A DNA stretch of 40,526 nt from Pirellulales bacterium (GTDB taxonomy: Bacteria > Planctomycetota > Planctomycetia > Pirellulales > JACPPG01): NCBI GenBank assembly GCA_036490175.1, contig DASXEJ010000018.1:1-40526 (forward strand). The letters run 5' to 3'. The notes under the pieces are model-generated. The model was not told the origin of the DNA, did no database searches, and was given only the letters and a program-made list of their open reading frames with translations. Below are positions 27,869-36,723 of the stretch, piece by piece. The translations under genes and the position numbers were made by a program. Positions within the stretch are counted from its first letter, which is position 1; every line of letters starts with the position of its first letter.

Positions 27869-28330
27869 CTAGCCGCGATAGACAACCGTCACATCACCGC
27901 AGCGATCGAAACGCACGACGACGCGATAGCCGCAGCACCAATCGTAGGTCACCACGCCGCGGCACAATAAGCCGCGTTGACCATCTACCACCGGGCATCC
28001 GTCGCAACAGGCCGGCAAGCAAACGGGCACTTCCACCGGGCAGCAAGTGACCGGATTGACGACCTTTAAAACTGTCTTGATCGGCGGCTTGCAGTCACCG
28101 CAGCAAGGCTTGTGGCAGGTCCGATCGATGTAGCGAATACAGGGAGTCGGACAGCAGGTCTGCACCGGAGTGCAACAGCTCGGATCGGCGGCCAGAACGC
28201 GGGCCGACTTGAGCGCTACCAATTGAACTCGCGGCTGGCCCGCATCGACACGCGCCGACGCGGCAACAACGGCCGCGACGAAGAGCATTACAACCGCCGC
28301 GCGGCGGCCAAAACATCTCACATCTCGCAT
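27869..28330 (-). CDS. secreted cysteine-rich protein
   Basis: 153-residue protein with a signal peptide (basic start, then VVMLFVAAVVAASARVDA) and a mature part of roughly 120 residues with 19 cysteines, many in CC pairs (SCC, TCC, PCC, TCC, ACC, WCC). The core begins near VLAADPSCC and ends with a beta-rich tail (YRVVVRFDRCGDVTVVYRG). Many disulfides are likely, with metal binding as an alternative. The start at 28330 is chosen because AGGAGGGG lies seven bases upstream and the signal peptide begins there; the frame reaches to 28426. A strong terminator follows. I do not recognise the family; small Cys-rich secreted proteins are common in planctomycetes, but that is only background. Confidence 0.75.
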   Translation of the reverse strand: MRDVRCFGRRAAVVMLFVAAVVAASARVDAGQPRVQLVALKSARVLAADPSCCTPVQTCCPTPCIRYIDRTCHKPCCGDCKPPIKTVLKVVNPVTCCPVEVPVCLPACCDGCPVVDGQRGLLCRGVVTYDWCCGYRVVVRFDRCGDVTVVYRG

Positions 28331-28932
28331 CTCACATCCCCTCCTTAAGGAACAACTGTGGCGTGGCGGCATCCAACGGCGGACACCTCGGCCGATATTA
28401 CTTTTCACGTTGCAACTACCGTGCATCGGGCCGATACGCCAATCGTTTCATTACCGTGCGGCCCGCTGCAAAGCAGGAAATCGAGCCGAATCCACGCTAC
28501 GAACGACCCGGTAAACATCGCATATCTCGGCGGTCGTGCAAGGCCCTGGAGCCGCTGCCGAGCGCCGCGACCGCCACATCCGGACGGGTTAAAACCTCTA
28601 TTGGGGTAATTCTGGGGGGGGAAGTGCGCGAGCGACTCATTGGCACACGATCCGCCATACGCAGGCCACATACGGACTTGCGACAACGCGTGGCAAAAAG
28701 GGTTCGTATAGCACCGGTTTGCCTGTCTTGCGAATTCGACCTAAGTTTTTGCTGGCGGGATGCCATGTCATTTTGTCCGCCTCACTTTTCCACGCATTGT
28801 CGCGACGGGCGGATCCACTTTCGACAATCGCCGCGGCGCTGGCCGTGGGCCCAATTACGCACGACCTTTGTCCGATCGTCGCAGCGGCGACGGCTCGGGA
28901 TCGATCCTTTCCACTGCGCGAACGTGGTTTCC
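28331..28932. other. divergent intergenic region, 602 bases
   Basis: Lies between the Cys-rich gene (minus) and the coiled-coil gene (plus). Both promoters should be here, but I find no good pair of boxes; candidate -10 sequences lack suitable -35 boxes. Overlapping short frames on both strands read like non-coding noise. I see no RNA gene. Confidence 0.4.
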
Positions 28933-29901
28933 ATGTCGACCGATCTGACACTTTCGGGTATTGACCGAGATCAGATACGGGGATGGTTGGACGAGCTGCG
29001 CCAGGCTGGTGACGAATTCCAGGATTTCGTCGCCGCTAGATTAGACGATTTGGACGCGTTGCGAGTCCTGATCGACCAGCGGCAAGGCGAGTTGGATACG
29101 CGACGCGACGACCTTGAGCGCCAAGTCACGGCTTTCCAGGCTGCGCAACAAAGACTGGACACCGCGAATGCCACCGCCGAAAAACTGGCCGACGAACTGC
29201 GCGACCAGGTTCAGCGACTGGCGACCGACGCCGGACGCGCGCTGGCAGAACAGGCCGACGCGTTGCGGAGCGAACGCGAACGAGTCCGCGAAGAGCTCGA
29301 TGTCGCGCGCAGTCAGACGCAATCGATCGGCCAATCGGTGCTCAGCGAATTGTCGCAGGCCTGCGCTGCTCTCGTAGCCAACCACGAGCAACTCTCTTTC
29401 GAGCGGCAAAAGCTGGCCGACCTCGAAGCGCCGCTCTGCGCCGCTTTGGCCGCACACACCGCCGCGCGTGCCACGGAACAACATCCCGTCGAACCAGCGC
29501 ACGTATCCGACCAGGTCGCTGCGGCCGAGACCGCCAGCGCCGCCGATCAGCACTCGTTGGCGGGCGAAGCGACGCCCGTTTCGGACATCGCAATCCCGCC
29601 GGAAGATAACGCCGATAAAGGCGCTCCGGCAGGTACTGCTAGTAACCGAGGGTGGACCCAGGAACTCGCGTCACTCCGCAAAGGGCTTGCCAGCTCTACG
29701 CTGCCCGAATCGAAGAAGCAGGCCGGGCCGGCCGGTGCCCAGCAAGATCGAGCGAACGCCGCCGCGCCGCCCGCCGCGGCCGCCGAGACCGATCCGGTGC
29801 TCGATTCTTTGATGGCGCAATTCGAATCCCTACAAAACGATCTCGCCGGCGGTCGCACGACCGCGCGAACGACAAATACCAAGCAGAAAACCAATGGTTA
29901 A
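28933..29901 (+). CDS. coiled-coil protein with low-complexity C-terminal half
   Basis: 322 residues. The first half (about residues 15-185) is a long charged coiled coil with regular heptads (for example RLDDLDALRVLIDQRQGELDTRRDDLERQ in outline). The second half is an Ala/Pro/Glu/Thr-rich tail with a short conserved-looking motif, DPVLDSLMAQFESLQ, near its end. No signal peptide or membrane helix is visible, so it is probably cytoplasmic. ATG 28933 is used because the coiled-coil domain begins there; the frame is open far upstream (28363) without a plausible start. Its 3' end overlaps the next gene by 8 bases, which suggests translational coupling. The function is unknown; a structural or cell-biology role is possible. 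Confidence 0.72.
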   Translation: MSTDLTLSGIDRDQIRGWLDELRQAGDEFQDFVAARLDDLDALRVLIDQRQGELDTRRDDLERQVTAFQAAQQRLDTANATAEKLADELRDQVQRLATDAGRALAEQADALRSERERVREELDVARSQTQSIGQSVLSELSQACAALVANHEQLSFERQKLADLEAPLCAALAAHTAARATEQHPVEPAHVSDQVAAAETASAADQHSLAGEATPVSDIAIPPEDNADKGAPAGTASNRGWTQELASLRKGLASSTLPESKKQAGPAGAQQDRANAAAPPAAAAETDPVLDSLMAQFESLQNDLAGGRTTARTTNTKQKTNG

Positions 29902-30322
29902 AGGCAAGATGGAATCGCAAACTATGGCTTCACGTCCCCGACCTTCTCGCTACGACTGGGTACCGCCGTCGGCGCCCACCATGATCGAGCCCCAGCAATC
30001 TCGCGCACCAGAAGAAGACGCGTCACCAGGCACCATACGCCTTCCTGGGACATCCGGTGCCGACCTGGTCGAACAGTTGGGCCTGCTCGACGATGTGGTG
30101 TTCGAGGCCATTGCCGGCCGGGCCGGTGCGCTCGCCAAGCTGCAGTCTTTGTGGCCCCAGGTGAAGTCGGCCGTGGGACCGGCGCTCGTCGACGAATCGC
30201 GCGAGCAATACGTCAGGCACGCTCTGCGCGTGTGGCGCCGCTGCCTGGCCGGAGAAGAGCTTCACGATCCCGCGCACGCCCTGGCGGCGCTGGATGTCGT
30301 CTCGTTACTGTTCGACGAGTGA
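29894..30322 (+). CDS. small helical protein coupled to the coiled-coil gene
   Basis: 142 residues; its ATG lies inside the last codons of the coiled-coil gene. The N-terminal third is Pro/Ser-rich and disordered (RPSRYDWVPPSAPTMIEPQ...), and the rest is helical (DLVEQLGLLDDVVFEAIAG ... ESREQYVRHALRVWRRCLAGEELHDPAHALAALDVVSLLFDE). An alternative start is the ATG at 29909 behind AAAGG. The 3' end overlaps the 3' end of carA by 18 bases on the opposite strand, so any transcript must run into carA antisense or stop by other means. It probably works with the coiled-coil protein. The family is not recognised. Confidence 0.7.
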   Translation: MVKGKMESQTMASRPRPSRYDWVPPSAPTMIEPQQSRAPEEDASPGTIRLPGTSGADLVEQLGLLDDVVFEAIAGRAGALAKLQSLWPQVKSAVGPALVDESREQYVRHALRVWRRCLAGEELHDPAHALAALDVVSLLFDE

Positions 30323-31465
30323 CAGCATCTCGCGGAAACGCCGGAACAGATAATTGCTGTCGTGCGGCCCCGAGGACGCTTCCGGGTGGTACTGCACGCT
30401 GAAGGCTGGTAGGTCGCGATGCCGTACGCCTTCGATCGTTTGATCGTTGAGGTTGCGATGCGTCACTTCGAGCGATGACGGCAGGCTGGCTTCATCCACG
30501 GCGAACCCGTGGTTTTGGGCCGTAATTTCCACGCTGCCCGTCTCCAGGTTCAAGACCGGTTGATTGGCCCCGCGGTGCCCGAACTTCAGCTTGAACGTCT
30601 TGCTGCCGCAAGCCAGGCTCAGCAGCTGGTGTCCCAGGCAGATGCCAAAAATGGGGACCCGGCCCAGCAAACCCTGTATCGTGCGGATCGCATAATCCAA
30701 AGGCTCGGGATCGCCGGGACCGTTGGAAAGGAACACGCCGTCAGGCCGCTCGTCGAGCACCTGCTCGGCCGAAAACGTGCCTGGCAGCACCGTTACTCGG
30801 CAACCCTGATCGTACAAGTGCCGGGCGATGTTCCATTTCATGCCGTAGTCGATGGCTACCACGTGCGGCCGCGCGCTGTCGTCGATCGCTTTCTGATCGC
30901 GCCCCTGAATTTCCCACGGGCTGAGTCGCTCGCTCCATGTTTTGGCCTCGGTCGGCATGACTTCGCGCACGAAATCGCGTCCGACCAGCCCGCGGCTGTT
31001 TTTTGCCTTGGCCACCAGGCTGGCGTCGTCGAGATCCTCGGTCGACAGCACCCCCTTCATCGCACCACGGCTGCGAATCCGGCGGACCAGGGCCCGCGTA
31101 TCGATGCCGGCCAGCCCCACCACACCCGCTGCGGCCAGGTAATCGTGCAAGCAGCCATTCGCGCGAAAATTGCTCACGCGATGACTCAATTGGCGTACGA
31201 CGAAGCCCGACAGGTGCGGACGGCCGCTTTCGACATCCTCGGTATTGACGCCGTAGTTGCCAATCTCGGGATACGTCATCGTGACGATCTGCCCGCGATA
31301 GCTCGGGTCGGTGATGATTTCCTGATATCCGGTCATCGACGTGTTGAAGCAGACTTCTCCGTCGACCTCACCGGTCGCGCCGAACGAAGTGCCGCAAAAA
31401 ATCGTGCCGTCTTCCAGGGCCAGCTTGGCGATGGGTGTGTTGCTCATCGGCAAATCAAGGTTCAT
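30305..31465 (-). CDS. carA: carbamoyl-phosphate synthase small subunit
   Basis: Glutamine amidotransferase subunit of carbamoyl-phosphate synthase. It hydrolyses glutamine and passes ammonia to the large subunit (CarB), feeding arginine and pyrimidine synthesis. 386 residues. The N-terminal CarA-specific domain has FNTSMTGYQEIITDPSYRGQ and PEIGNYGVN. The C-terminal class I amidotransferase domain has VVAIDYGMKWNI, LSNGPGDPEPLD, the nucleophile motif FGICLGHQLL with the catalytic cysteine, and the paired His/Glu in FSVQYHPEASSGPHDS. Two starts are possible (31465 and Met7 at 31447), neither with a clear ribosome-binding site. No carB is adjacent. Its 3' end overlaps the neighbouring gene on the other strand by 18 bases. 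Confidence 0.95.
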   Translation of the reverse strand: MNLDLPMSNTPIAKLALEDGTIFCGTSFGATGEVDGEVCFNTSMTGYQEIITDPSYRGQIVTMTYPEIGNYGVNTEDVESGRPHLSGFVVRQLSHRVSNFRANGCLHDYLAAAGVVGLAGIDTRALVRRIRSRGAMKGVLSTEDLDDASLVAKAKNSRGLVGRDFVREVMPTEAKTWSERLSPWEIQGRDQKAIDDSARPHVVAIDYGMKWNIARHLYDQGCRVTVLPGTFSAEQVLDERPDGVFLSNGPGDPEPLDYAIRTIQGLLGRVPIFGICLGHQLLSLACGSKTFKLKFGHRGANQPVLNLETGSVEITAQNHGFAVDEASLPSSLEVTHRNLNDQTIEGVRHRDLPAFSVQYHPEASSGPHDSNYLFRRFREMLSLVEQ

Positions 31466-31691
31466 CGGGGAGTGAGGATTTTCGGTTTATAACGATCGCA
31501 ATCCGCTCAGCCGGCTTGCCCAGCCGTGCCATCTGCCGCGGTACACCCTGCGTACCGCCGAACTTCCGGTAACCAGCGTGCCGCGGTCCGTACCGCTAAA
31601 GTCCGTCGGTCTGCTGGCCCGATACGTTCCTAATGGCTGTGGGTCTCCGGACATGACCGGCGCCAGTCGGTCCTGAACGGACAGCCTTGAT

Positions 31692-31732
31692 GAGGGTCCT
31701 TGCCCCGGCGAGCAAGGGCCCTCTGTTTTTTT
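31692..31732 (+). terminator. strong plus-strand intrinsic terminator
   Basis: GAGGGTCCTTGC (31692-31703) pairs with GCAAGGGCCCTC (31712-31723) over 12 bp with one G-U pair and an eight-base loop, followed two bases later by seven T. No protein gene reads into it from the left on this strand, so it points to a non-coding transcript. Confidence 0.75.
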
Positions 31733-31774
31733 GCGCGCAGCGGCACGCGCGTTGGGGCCATCGGTCAAGGAAAG

Positions 31775-31780
31775 ATTATA
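31775..31780 (-). promoter_or_regulatory. candidate -10 box for carA
   Basis: Perfect TATAAT on the minus strand. The hexamer at -35 spacing is poor (TTTTCG). If used, it gives carA a long leader of about 320 bases. Confidence 0.3.
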
Positions 31781-31876
31781 GGCCGGGCAGGCGGGATCGA
31801 AAAGTCGCCGCACGATTGGGGCGCGCCAAGGCTCTTTTGCCAGGTGTCTCGTTTACAGGGGCCCGGCGTCTCTGCG

Positions 31877-33154
31877 TCAGCCCGACACCGGCGGGGCCGT
31901 CCGCTCGCGTGATTCGGTACGTGCCTCGGCGCCCAGGCAGCGGGCGATCTGGCGAACGGCTTGACGCAGCCGGCTTTCATTTTCGACTAGTGCCATCCGC
32001 AGGTAACCTTCGCCCGCCGGGCCGAAACCCGAGCCGGGGCTGGCGGCCACATCCCCTTCTTCCAGCAGTTTCATGGCAAAGGTGAGCGTGTCCATGCGCT
32101 GGCGCCACTGATCAGGGATCTTGGCCCACACGAACATGCCGGCGCGTGGCGGGGTGATGTCCCAGCCAATGCGGCGCAGCCCCTCAACCAGCACGTCGCG
32201 GCGATGCTGATAAATGTTGGCCTGCGACTCGACCGCGGCTTCGGTATGCCGCAGGGCGACGATGGCCGCCACTTGAATCGCCTGAAACATGCCGTAGTCG
32301 TAATAGGCCTTGATCGTGCCCAGCGCGCGAACCATCTCGGGATTGCCGGCGCAAAATCCGACGCGCCAGCCCGCCATGTTGTAGCCCTTGCTCATCGTGG
32401 TGAATTCGACCCCCACATCCACGGCCCCCGGCGCCGCCAGAAAGCTCGGCGGTTGATAGCCATCGAAGGCCACATCCACGTAGGCCGCGTCGCTAATCAC
32501 CATGAAGCCGTAACGCCGCGCCAGCTTGACGACCTCGACAAAGAATTCCGGCTCGACCGTCACGCTGGATGGATTGTGCGGATAGTTGACAATCAATAGC
32601 TTCGGCGACGGGTGCAAATGCTGGCACGTATAGGCCACGTTCGACAAAAACTTCTCGCAATCTGCCACCTCTAGCGTGATGACATTGCCCGAGGCCAATG
32701 TCACCGCGTGGGCGTGCGCCGGGAATGTCGGCGACGGCACGATGGCCGTGTCGCCCGGGCCCATCAGCGCCAGGCACATGTGGCTGAAGCCTTCTTTCGA
32801 GCCCAGGCAGACGATGATCTCGCTTTCGGGGTCGAGGCGGACGCCATACTTCTTCAGGTATTTGCTGGCCACTTCGCGGCGCAAATTAAGGATGCCCGTC
32901 GACTGGCTGTAGCCATGGCTCGTGGGATCGCGCGCAGCCTCGACCAGCTTTTCGATCACCAGGTCTTGGGGCGGGTCCGAGGGATTGCCCATGCCCAGGT
33001 CGATCACGTCGTCGCCGGCGCGGCGCTTCTTGTACAGCAGCGCATTGATCCGCCCGAACAAATAGGGCGGCAGCCGACTCATACGGCCGGCGAGTTGCAC
33101 TTTGAACGGCGGCAAGCCGTCGTCGGCCAGGTGCGAAGAAAAGTCATTACTCAT
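31877..33154 (-). CDS. alaC: alanine-type aminotransferase (AlaC family)
   Basis: Class I/II PLP-dependent aminotransferase of 425 residues, closest in pattern to E. coli AlaC (412 residues), which transfers the amino group between glutamate and pyruvate. Shared motifs, in order: [37 protein letters not shown] (cofactor phosphate site), [37 protein letters not shown] (ring-binding Asp/Tyr) and [15 protein letters not shown] with the PLP-binding lysine, plus the conserved C-terminal arginine context [10 protein letters not shown]-diaminopimelate aminotransferases are related, so the exact substrate is not certain. The ORF continues upstream to 33412, but the ATG at 33154 begins where the family begins. 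A terminator between this gene and the foldase makes it its own transcription unit. Confidence 0.9.
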   Translation of the reverse strand: MSNDFSSHLADDGLPPFKVQLAGRMSRLPPYLFGRINALLYKKRRAGDDVIDLGMGNPSDPPQDLVIEKLVEAARDPTSHGYSQSTGILNLRREVASKYLKKYGVRLDPESEIIVCLGSKEGFSHMCLALMGPGDTAIVPSPTFPAHAHAVTLASGNVITLEVADCEKFLSNVAYTCQHLHPSPKLLIVNYPHNPSSVTVEPEFFVEVVKLARRYGFMVISDAAYVDVAFDGYQPPSFLAAPGAVDVGVEFTTMSKGYNMAGWRVGFCAGNPEMVRALGTIKAYYDYGMFQAIQVAAIVALRHTEAAVESQANIYQHRRDVLVEGLRRIGWDITPPRAGMFVWAKIPDQWRQRMDTLTFAMKLLEEGDVAASPGSGFGPAGEGYLRMALVENESRLRQAVRQIARCLGAEARTESRERTAPPVSG

Positions 33155-33485
33155 CGTGGCGACCCCGAACGGGGGAGACTTGGTGCGGACGTACTGGTCC
33201 CTAGAAGATACCTTCGGCGAGGCACGTCGAAAACTGCCAGGGGGGGCCGTGGCGCCAGATTGCTCGGCATATCGGCACCAACCCCACCACCGTGCCAGAT
33301 CGCTTTCGCCCCCAAGAGCGGTGCATCCGGCCGACAAAAACGACGAACGGCAAGCACGTGGCTCAGAAAAACTCGCGGGCCGGCAGCACCGCGAGAGCGC
33401 GGGGACGCTCACCGCGCATTCCGGCCGCCACCCGCAGACTGCGCCGCGGAGAATGTGGCCGCCTTCTGGCGCGAATCCGCACGCG
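33155..33485. other. 331-base intergenic region upstream of alaC
   Basis: Contains the foldase terminator (33367-33395). The alaC promoter should lie between that and 33155, but I see no clear box pair. Nothing else is supported. Confidence 0.5.
33367..33395 (-). terminator. intrinsic terminator of the double-parvulin gene
   Basis: On the minus strand CTCGCGG pairs with CCGCGAG (plus-strand 33389-33395 with 33372-33378), a 7-bp GC-rich stem with a 10-base loop, followed by five U. It lies about 90 bases past the stop codon. Confidence 0.7.
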
Positions 33486-35606
33486 CTATCGTAGCAACGG
33501 CGTGGTCGGCGTCGCCTTCGCGGGGGACATGCCGGTCGGCAGCTTGCTGGGGGCAGGGCCCGTGTAGCCCGAGCGCGGTACCGTCGGATCGATCGGCGCT
33601 TCGGCGTTCACACGCTGAAACATGTTCCGCTCGTCCTGCTTGGGCGACTGCGTCGTGTTGGCCAGGAAGTTATCAATCGTGGCCGCGTCCTGCAACTTGG
33701 CGAATTCATCGGCGATCGCCACGCGCATCTTCTTGTCGCGCACGTCTTCGCTGATGATGTGCTTCACTTCTTCGAACTTGACGTTCTCGGGCTTAGTCCG
33801 GCCTTCGCAGAAAATGATCACGAACTTATCACCCAATTGCACGATGCCCGAAAGTTCGCCGGCTCGCATCGAAAAGGCCTCTTGCTCGAGCAGCGGACGC
33901 CCGCCGAAGCGTTGGATGGGGGGCACTTCGCCTTCGAGCGCGCTGGAGCCGACTTCGATCGAGTATTGCGCCGCCAGCTTACCGTACAGCTTGGCCGCCT
34001 CGTCGATCACGGCCTGCACTTCGCGCGGCGGATCGACCCACACGCTGCCTGCGGTGCGTTCGGCGGGGCGCTTGGCCAGTTGCTCGATCGGGGCGAATTT
34101 GCGAGCTTTTTCCCAAACTTCTTGCGCGCGGCGCTGATTGTTCAGCACGATCGCTCGCACACGCACTCGCGGCCCGTAGTTGGCGTCGAACCCGCGGTGC
34201 AGATCCTCGTCGCTGACTTGCACTTTATCGCCGGCCAGCTTCTTGAGTGCCACCTCGGGCCAGATGACCTCGTGCATATACACATCCCAGGTCATGTCCT
34301 GCTCTTCCATCACATATTTCCGCCATGCTTCCACGTCGGGCGAGCCATCTTTGCGGGGCTTCACGCCGATCATCGCAGCCCGCATGACTTCGGCGTCCAA
34401 TTCCTGCGGCGTGATTTGCATCTTGCGCCGCTGGCAGGCTTGCTCGACCAACCGATGGTTGATCAACCCCTTGAGGCTGTCCTTGCCGTGCCGCTCGATG
34501 CACTCTTCCGCCAATTCGTCCATTGTGATCGGGTGGCCGTTAACCGTGGCGGCCACGCCGGGAAAGGCGGCGCGCTTTTGCGGATCGTTGAAGATATTCT
34601 CCACCACCGTGTCGCGCTGCAACTCCTCGAAGACGTCTTTGGCCGCCAGCCGTAGCTTCTTATCGCGGATGGCCTCGACCAGCAGCTTTTGCACCTGATC
34701 CATCGGCACCGGGCGGGCGGCGACCAGGGCATCGCATTTCAGAAAAACGTACTGCCCTTGCACCTGGATGATTTCCGAAATTTCCCCCTCGCGCATCGTG
34801 AACGCGACCTTTTCGATCGTCGGATCGCCCAGGTGCTTGCGCACGGGTTGAATCATTCCCTTGGCGCTGGCGCTATTGGCATCAATAGAATGTTCTTTGG
34901 CGACATTGCCGAAGTCTTCCGGATTCTTCAACACTTGTTCGCGCAGCAATTGAGCCTTCGGCAGATCGCTGGTCACGATGACACGCGCTTGCACGGCCGG
35001 ACCGAATTGCGTCTCGTAGGCTTCCTGCAGATCCTGCTGCGAGACTTGCAGCCGCGACTCGGCCAGCTTTCGCAAGGCCAGCGTGGGCCAGATGATATCC
35101 TTGGCGTATTGGGCCGCCGTAATGCTCCGCTCGTCCTTGAGCATCTTCAACCATTGATCCGTGGGCAGGCCAAAGCGGTCGGCCATGCGATCGATCTCGG
35201 TGTCGATTTCCTTGTTGGTGATGACGACATTGCGCTGCTTGCAATGCTCGGCGATCAGATGCTTGTTGGTCAGGCTCTCTAAGACTTCCTTGCCGTGGTG
35301 CAACAGGCACTCGCGCGCCAGATCGTCGCGCGTGATCCGCTGATTGTTGACCACCGCCATAACCTTCATCTTTTGGTCAACTGGCGTCGCCGCGGGGGCA
35401 GCTTGCCCCTTGGCCGGCGGTTTGCCCTTGGCAGCCTTGCCACGCGCCACCGGCGGCGCTTGCGCCCCGGCGTGCTCGGGACCCCACACGCTGCGCACCA
35501 GGATCGCTGCGCCCACGATTACGAGTGATCCGGCGCCAACGGCCAGACGATTCTTCCACTTGCCGCCTATGCGCACAGCAGGCGCCAGGGCATCCTTGCC
35601 TGACAT
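33486..35606 (-). CDS. exported foldase with two parvulin (PpiC) domains
   Basis: 706 residues, with one N-terminal membrane anchor or uncleaved signal ([17 protein letters not shown]), a Lys/Ala/Pro-rich linker, and two similar halves. Each half has a SurA/PrsA-type chaperone helix region ([21 protein letters not shown] at the start of the first; [21 protein letters not shown] of the second) followed by a parvulin-like domain (about residues 200-290 and 480-595), each ending in a [10 protein letters not shown] or [11 protein letters not shown] strand. The second parvulin domain carries an insert of about 60 residues. Such proteins help fold exported proteins; whether both parvulin domains are active is unclear, because the catalytic His/Asp motifs are not obvious. 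The start at 35606 has GGAGGT six bases upstream, and a strong promoter precedes it. Confidence 0.88.
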   Translation of the reverse strand: MSGKDALAPAVRIGGKWKNRLAVGAGSLVIVGAAILVRSVWGPEHAGAQAPPVARGKAAKGKPPAKGQAAPAATPVDQKMKVMAVVNNQRITRDDLARECLLHHGKEVLESLTNKHLIAEHCKQRNVVITNKEIDTEIDRMADRFGLPTDQWLKMLKDERSITAAQYAKDIIWPTLALRKLAESRLQVSQQDLQEAYETQFGPAVQARVIVTSDLPKAQLLREQVLKNPEDFGNVAKEHSIDANSASAKGMIQPVRKHLGDPTIEKVAFTMREGEISEIIQVQGQYVFLKCDALVAARPVPMDQVQKLLVEAIRDKKLRLAAKDVFEELQRDTVVENIFNDPQKRAAFPGVAATVNGHPITMDELAEECIERHGKDSLKGLINHRLVEQACQRRKMQITPQELDAEVMRAAMIGVKPRKDGSPDVEAWRKYVMEEQDMTWDVYMHEVIWPEVALKKLAGDKVQVSDEDLHRGFDANYGPRVRVRAIVLNNQRRAQEVWEKARKFAPIEQLAKRPAERTAGSVWVDPPREVQAVIDEAAKLYGKLAAQYSIEVGSSALEGEVPPIQRFGGRPLLEQEAFSMRAGELSGIVQLGDKFVIIFCEGRTKPENVKFEEVKHIISEDVRDKKMRVAIADEFAKLQDAATIDNFLANTTQSPKQDERNMFQRVNAEAPIDPTVPRSGYTGPAPSKLPTGMSPAKATPTTPLLR

Positions 35607-35697
35607 AGCCTTACCTCCGGTCGAAGTTGCATTCCTCGCTGCGACGACGAGCCACAATGGTGCCCGTCGCCTGCCCATCTGGATCAATGGGCGGGGG

Positions 35698-35727
35698 AGT
35701 ATAGGAAAGGAAGTCGAAAAGGGTCAA
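35698..35727 (-). promoter_or_regulatory. sigma70-type promoter of the foldase gene
   Basis: On the minus strand TTGACC (35722-35727), an 18-base spacer, then TATACT (35698-35703). Predicted start of transcription near 35690, about 85 bases before the ATG. It is one of the two best promoters in the window. Confidence 0.75.
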
Positions 35728-35861
35728 GATCGGTGCCCATTGCGGCGTCGCCGCAGTTGCTAGCAACTCGCCAGAGTCGATCCTCGCGCGCGGACCACAA
35801 ACATGAGCGCGGACAGCGGCGTCGATGCCGTGGAAGGCGCGGTAGCCGGCACTTGCACCCG

Positions 35862-36644
35862 CTAGCGTGCCCGCGGATGCGCGGCCACGACTGCTTTGAT
35901 CTTCTCCGGTACGTTGCTAGTGATCGCGTCGATGCCGAAATCGATCAATTGCCGCGCCCGCTCAGCATCGTCGACGGTCCACACCGAGGCTTTCAGTCCC
36001 CGCTCGTGGATGGCGTCGATATACGGCTTGGTTAGATGGTCGTTGTTCCAGCCGACGAATGCCGCGCCGAATGATTGAATCTCGTCGAGCTGCGCCGCCG
36101 TAAGATCGTGCTGGCCGATCGCCCCCAGCGTCAGATCCGGCGCCAGACGCCGGCAATCGGCCAGAAAGTCCCAATCGAATGCGATCACCGCTAGCCGTCC
36201 CAGGCAATTCTTTTGCCGGATCAGTTCCACAAATGTCGCGGCGTCCCCCGCCTTGCGCTCGACCAGCGGCATTGCGCCGGTCAGAATTGTGTCGAGCGCT
36301 TCGGCCAGCGTGGGAATCCGCGTGCCGACAAATTGCGGACCAAACCAGCCCCCGGCATCGAGCCGTTTCAATTCGGCCAGTGTCTTCGTTGCTAGCCGTA
36401 TCTTCGCCTCACCGAACACAGCATGAGCATCGGTCAGGCGATCGAGTTCTTCGTCGTGAAAGGCGACCGGCACGCCGTCGGCCGAGTGCAAATAGTCGAA
36501 CTCGACCAGATCGACGCCCACTTGCAAAGCCGCTTCGAACGCCAGCAGCGTATTTTCGGGCGCCACGCGGCTTGCCCCGCGATGCGCGACCACCAGCACG
36601 CGATTCTTCCGCAACAGGGCGGCGACGGGGGTGAGCGTGGTCAT
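35862..36644 (-). CDS. glycerophosphodiester phosphodiesterase
   Basis: 260-residue member of the GDPD family (TIM-barrel), which hydrolyses glycerophosphodiesters to glycerol-3-phosphate and an alcohol using Ca or Mg. Key elements are AHRGASRVAPENTLLAF (first catalytic His), VEFDYLHSADGVPVAFHDEEL (metal-binding Glu and Asp, second His), PTLAEALD, and the C-terminal WTVDDAERARQLIDFGIDAITSNVPE. In the usual EXD motif the first metal ligand is Glu, as in the EFD here. The length is near E. coli UgpQ (247). No signal peptide, so cytoplasmic. The ATG at 36644 is preferred over the GTG at 36659, with weak support. It lies 79 bases downstream of frr and may be cotranscribed. Confidence 0.92.
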   Translation of the reverse strand: MTTLTPVAALLRKNRVLVVAHRGASRVAPENTLLAFEAALQVGVDLVEFDYLHSADGVPVAFHDEELDRLTDAHAVFGEAKIRLATKTLAELKRLDAGGWFGPQFVGTRIPTLAEALDTILTGAMPLVERKAGDAATFVELIRQKNCLGRLAVIAFDWDFLADCRRLAPDLTLGAIGQHDLTAAQLDEIQSFGAAFVGWNNDHLTKPYIDAIHERGLKASVWTVDDAERARQLIDFGIDAITSNVPEKIKAVVAAHPRAR

Positions 36645-36723
36645 CGAAATAGTGCGCACGCTGAGCGACGTGTACCGAACGCAAACAAATCCGTTCCGCG
36701 CTCGACGCGTCGCGTTCCGCGTC

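Larger units (their letters stand above)
31466..31876. other. structured intergenic region between carA and alaC
   Basis: 411 bases with no protein gene. The plus strand carries several hairpins: CGGCT/AGCCG near 31515, GCGGTAC/GTACCGC near 31545-31565, GCGGT/ACCGC near 31590 and a CCGG...CCGG palindrome near 31655. They are followed by the strong terminator at 31692-31732. Longer-range pairing is also possible, for example CCGCGGTAC with GTGCCGCGG. On the minus strand a TATAAT lies at 31775-31780, which would give carA a leader of about 320 bases through the same structures. So this is either a plus-strand small RNA or a structured carA leader; I cannot choose. No match to tmRNA, SRP RNA or RNase P RNA motifs was seen. 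Confidence 0.5.

Noticed and set aside
30509-31492. 327-codon plus-strand frame over carA
   Set aside because: Antisense shadow of carA.
32708-33754. 348-codon plus-strand frame across alaC and the foldase
   Set aside because: Covers the 5' end of alaC, a terminator and the foldase 3' end on the other strand; no domain.
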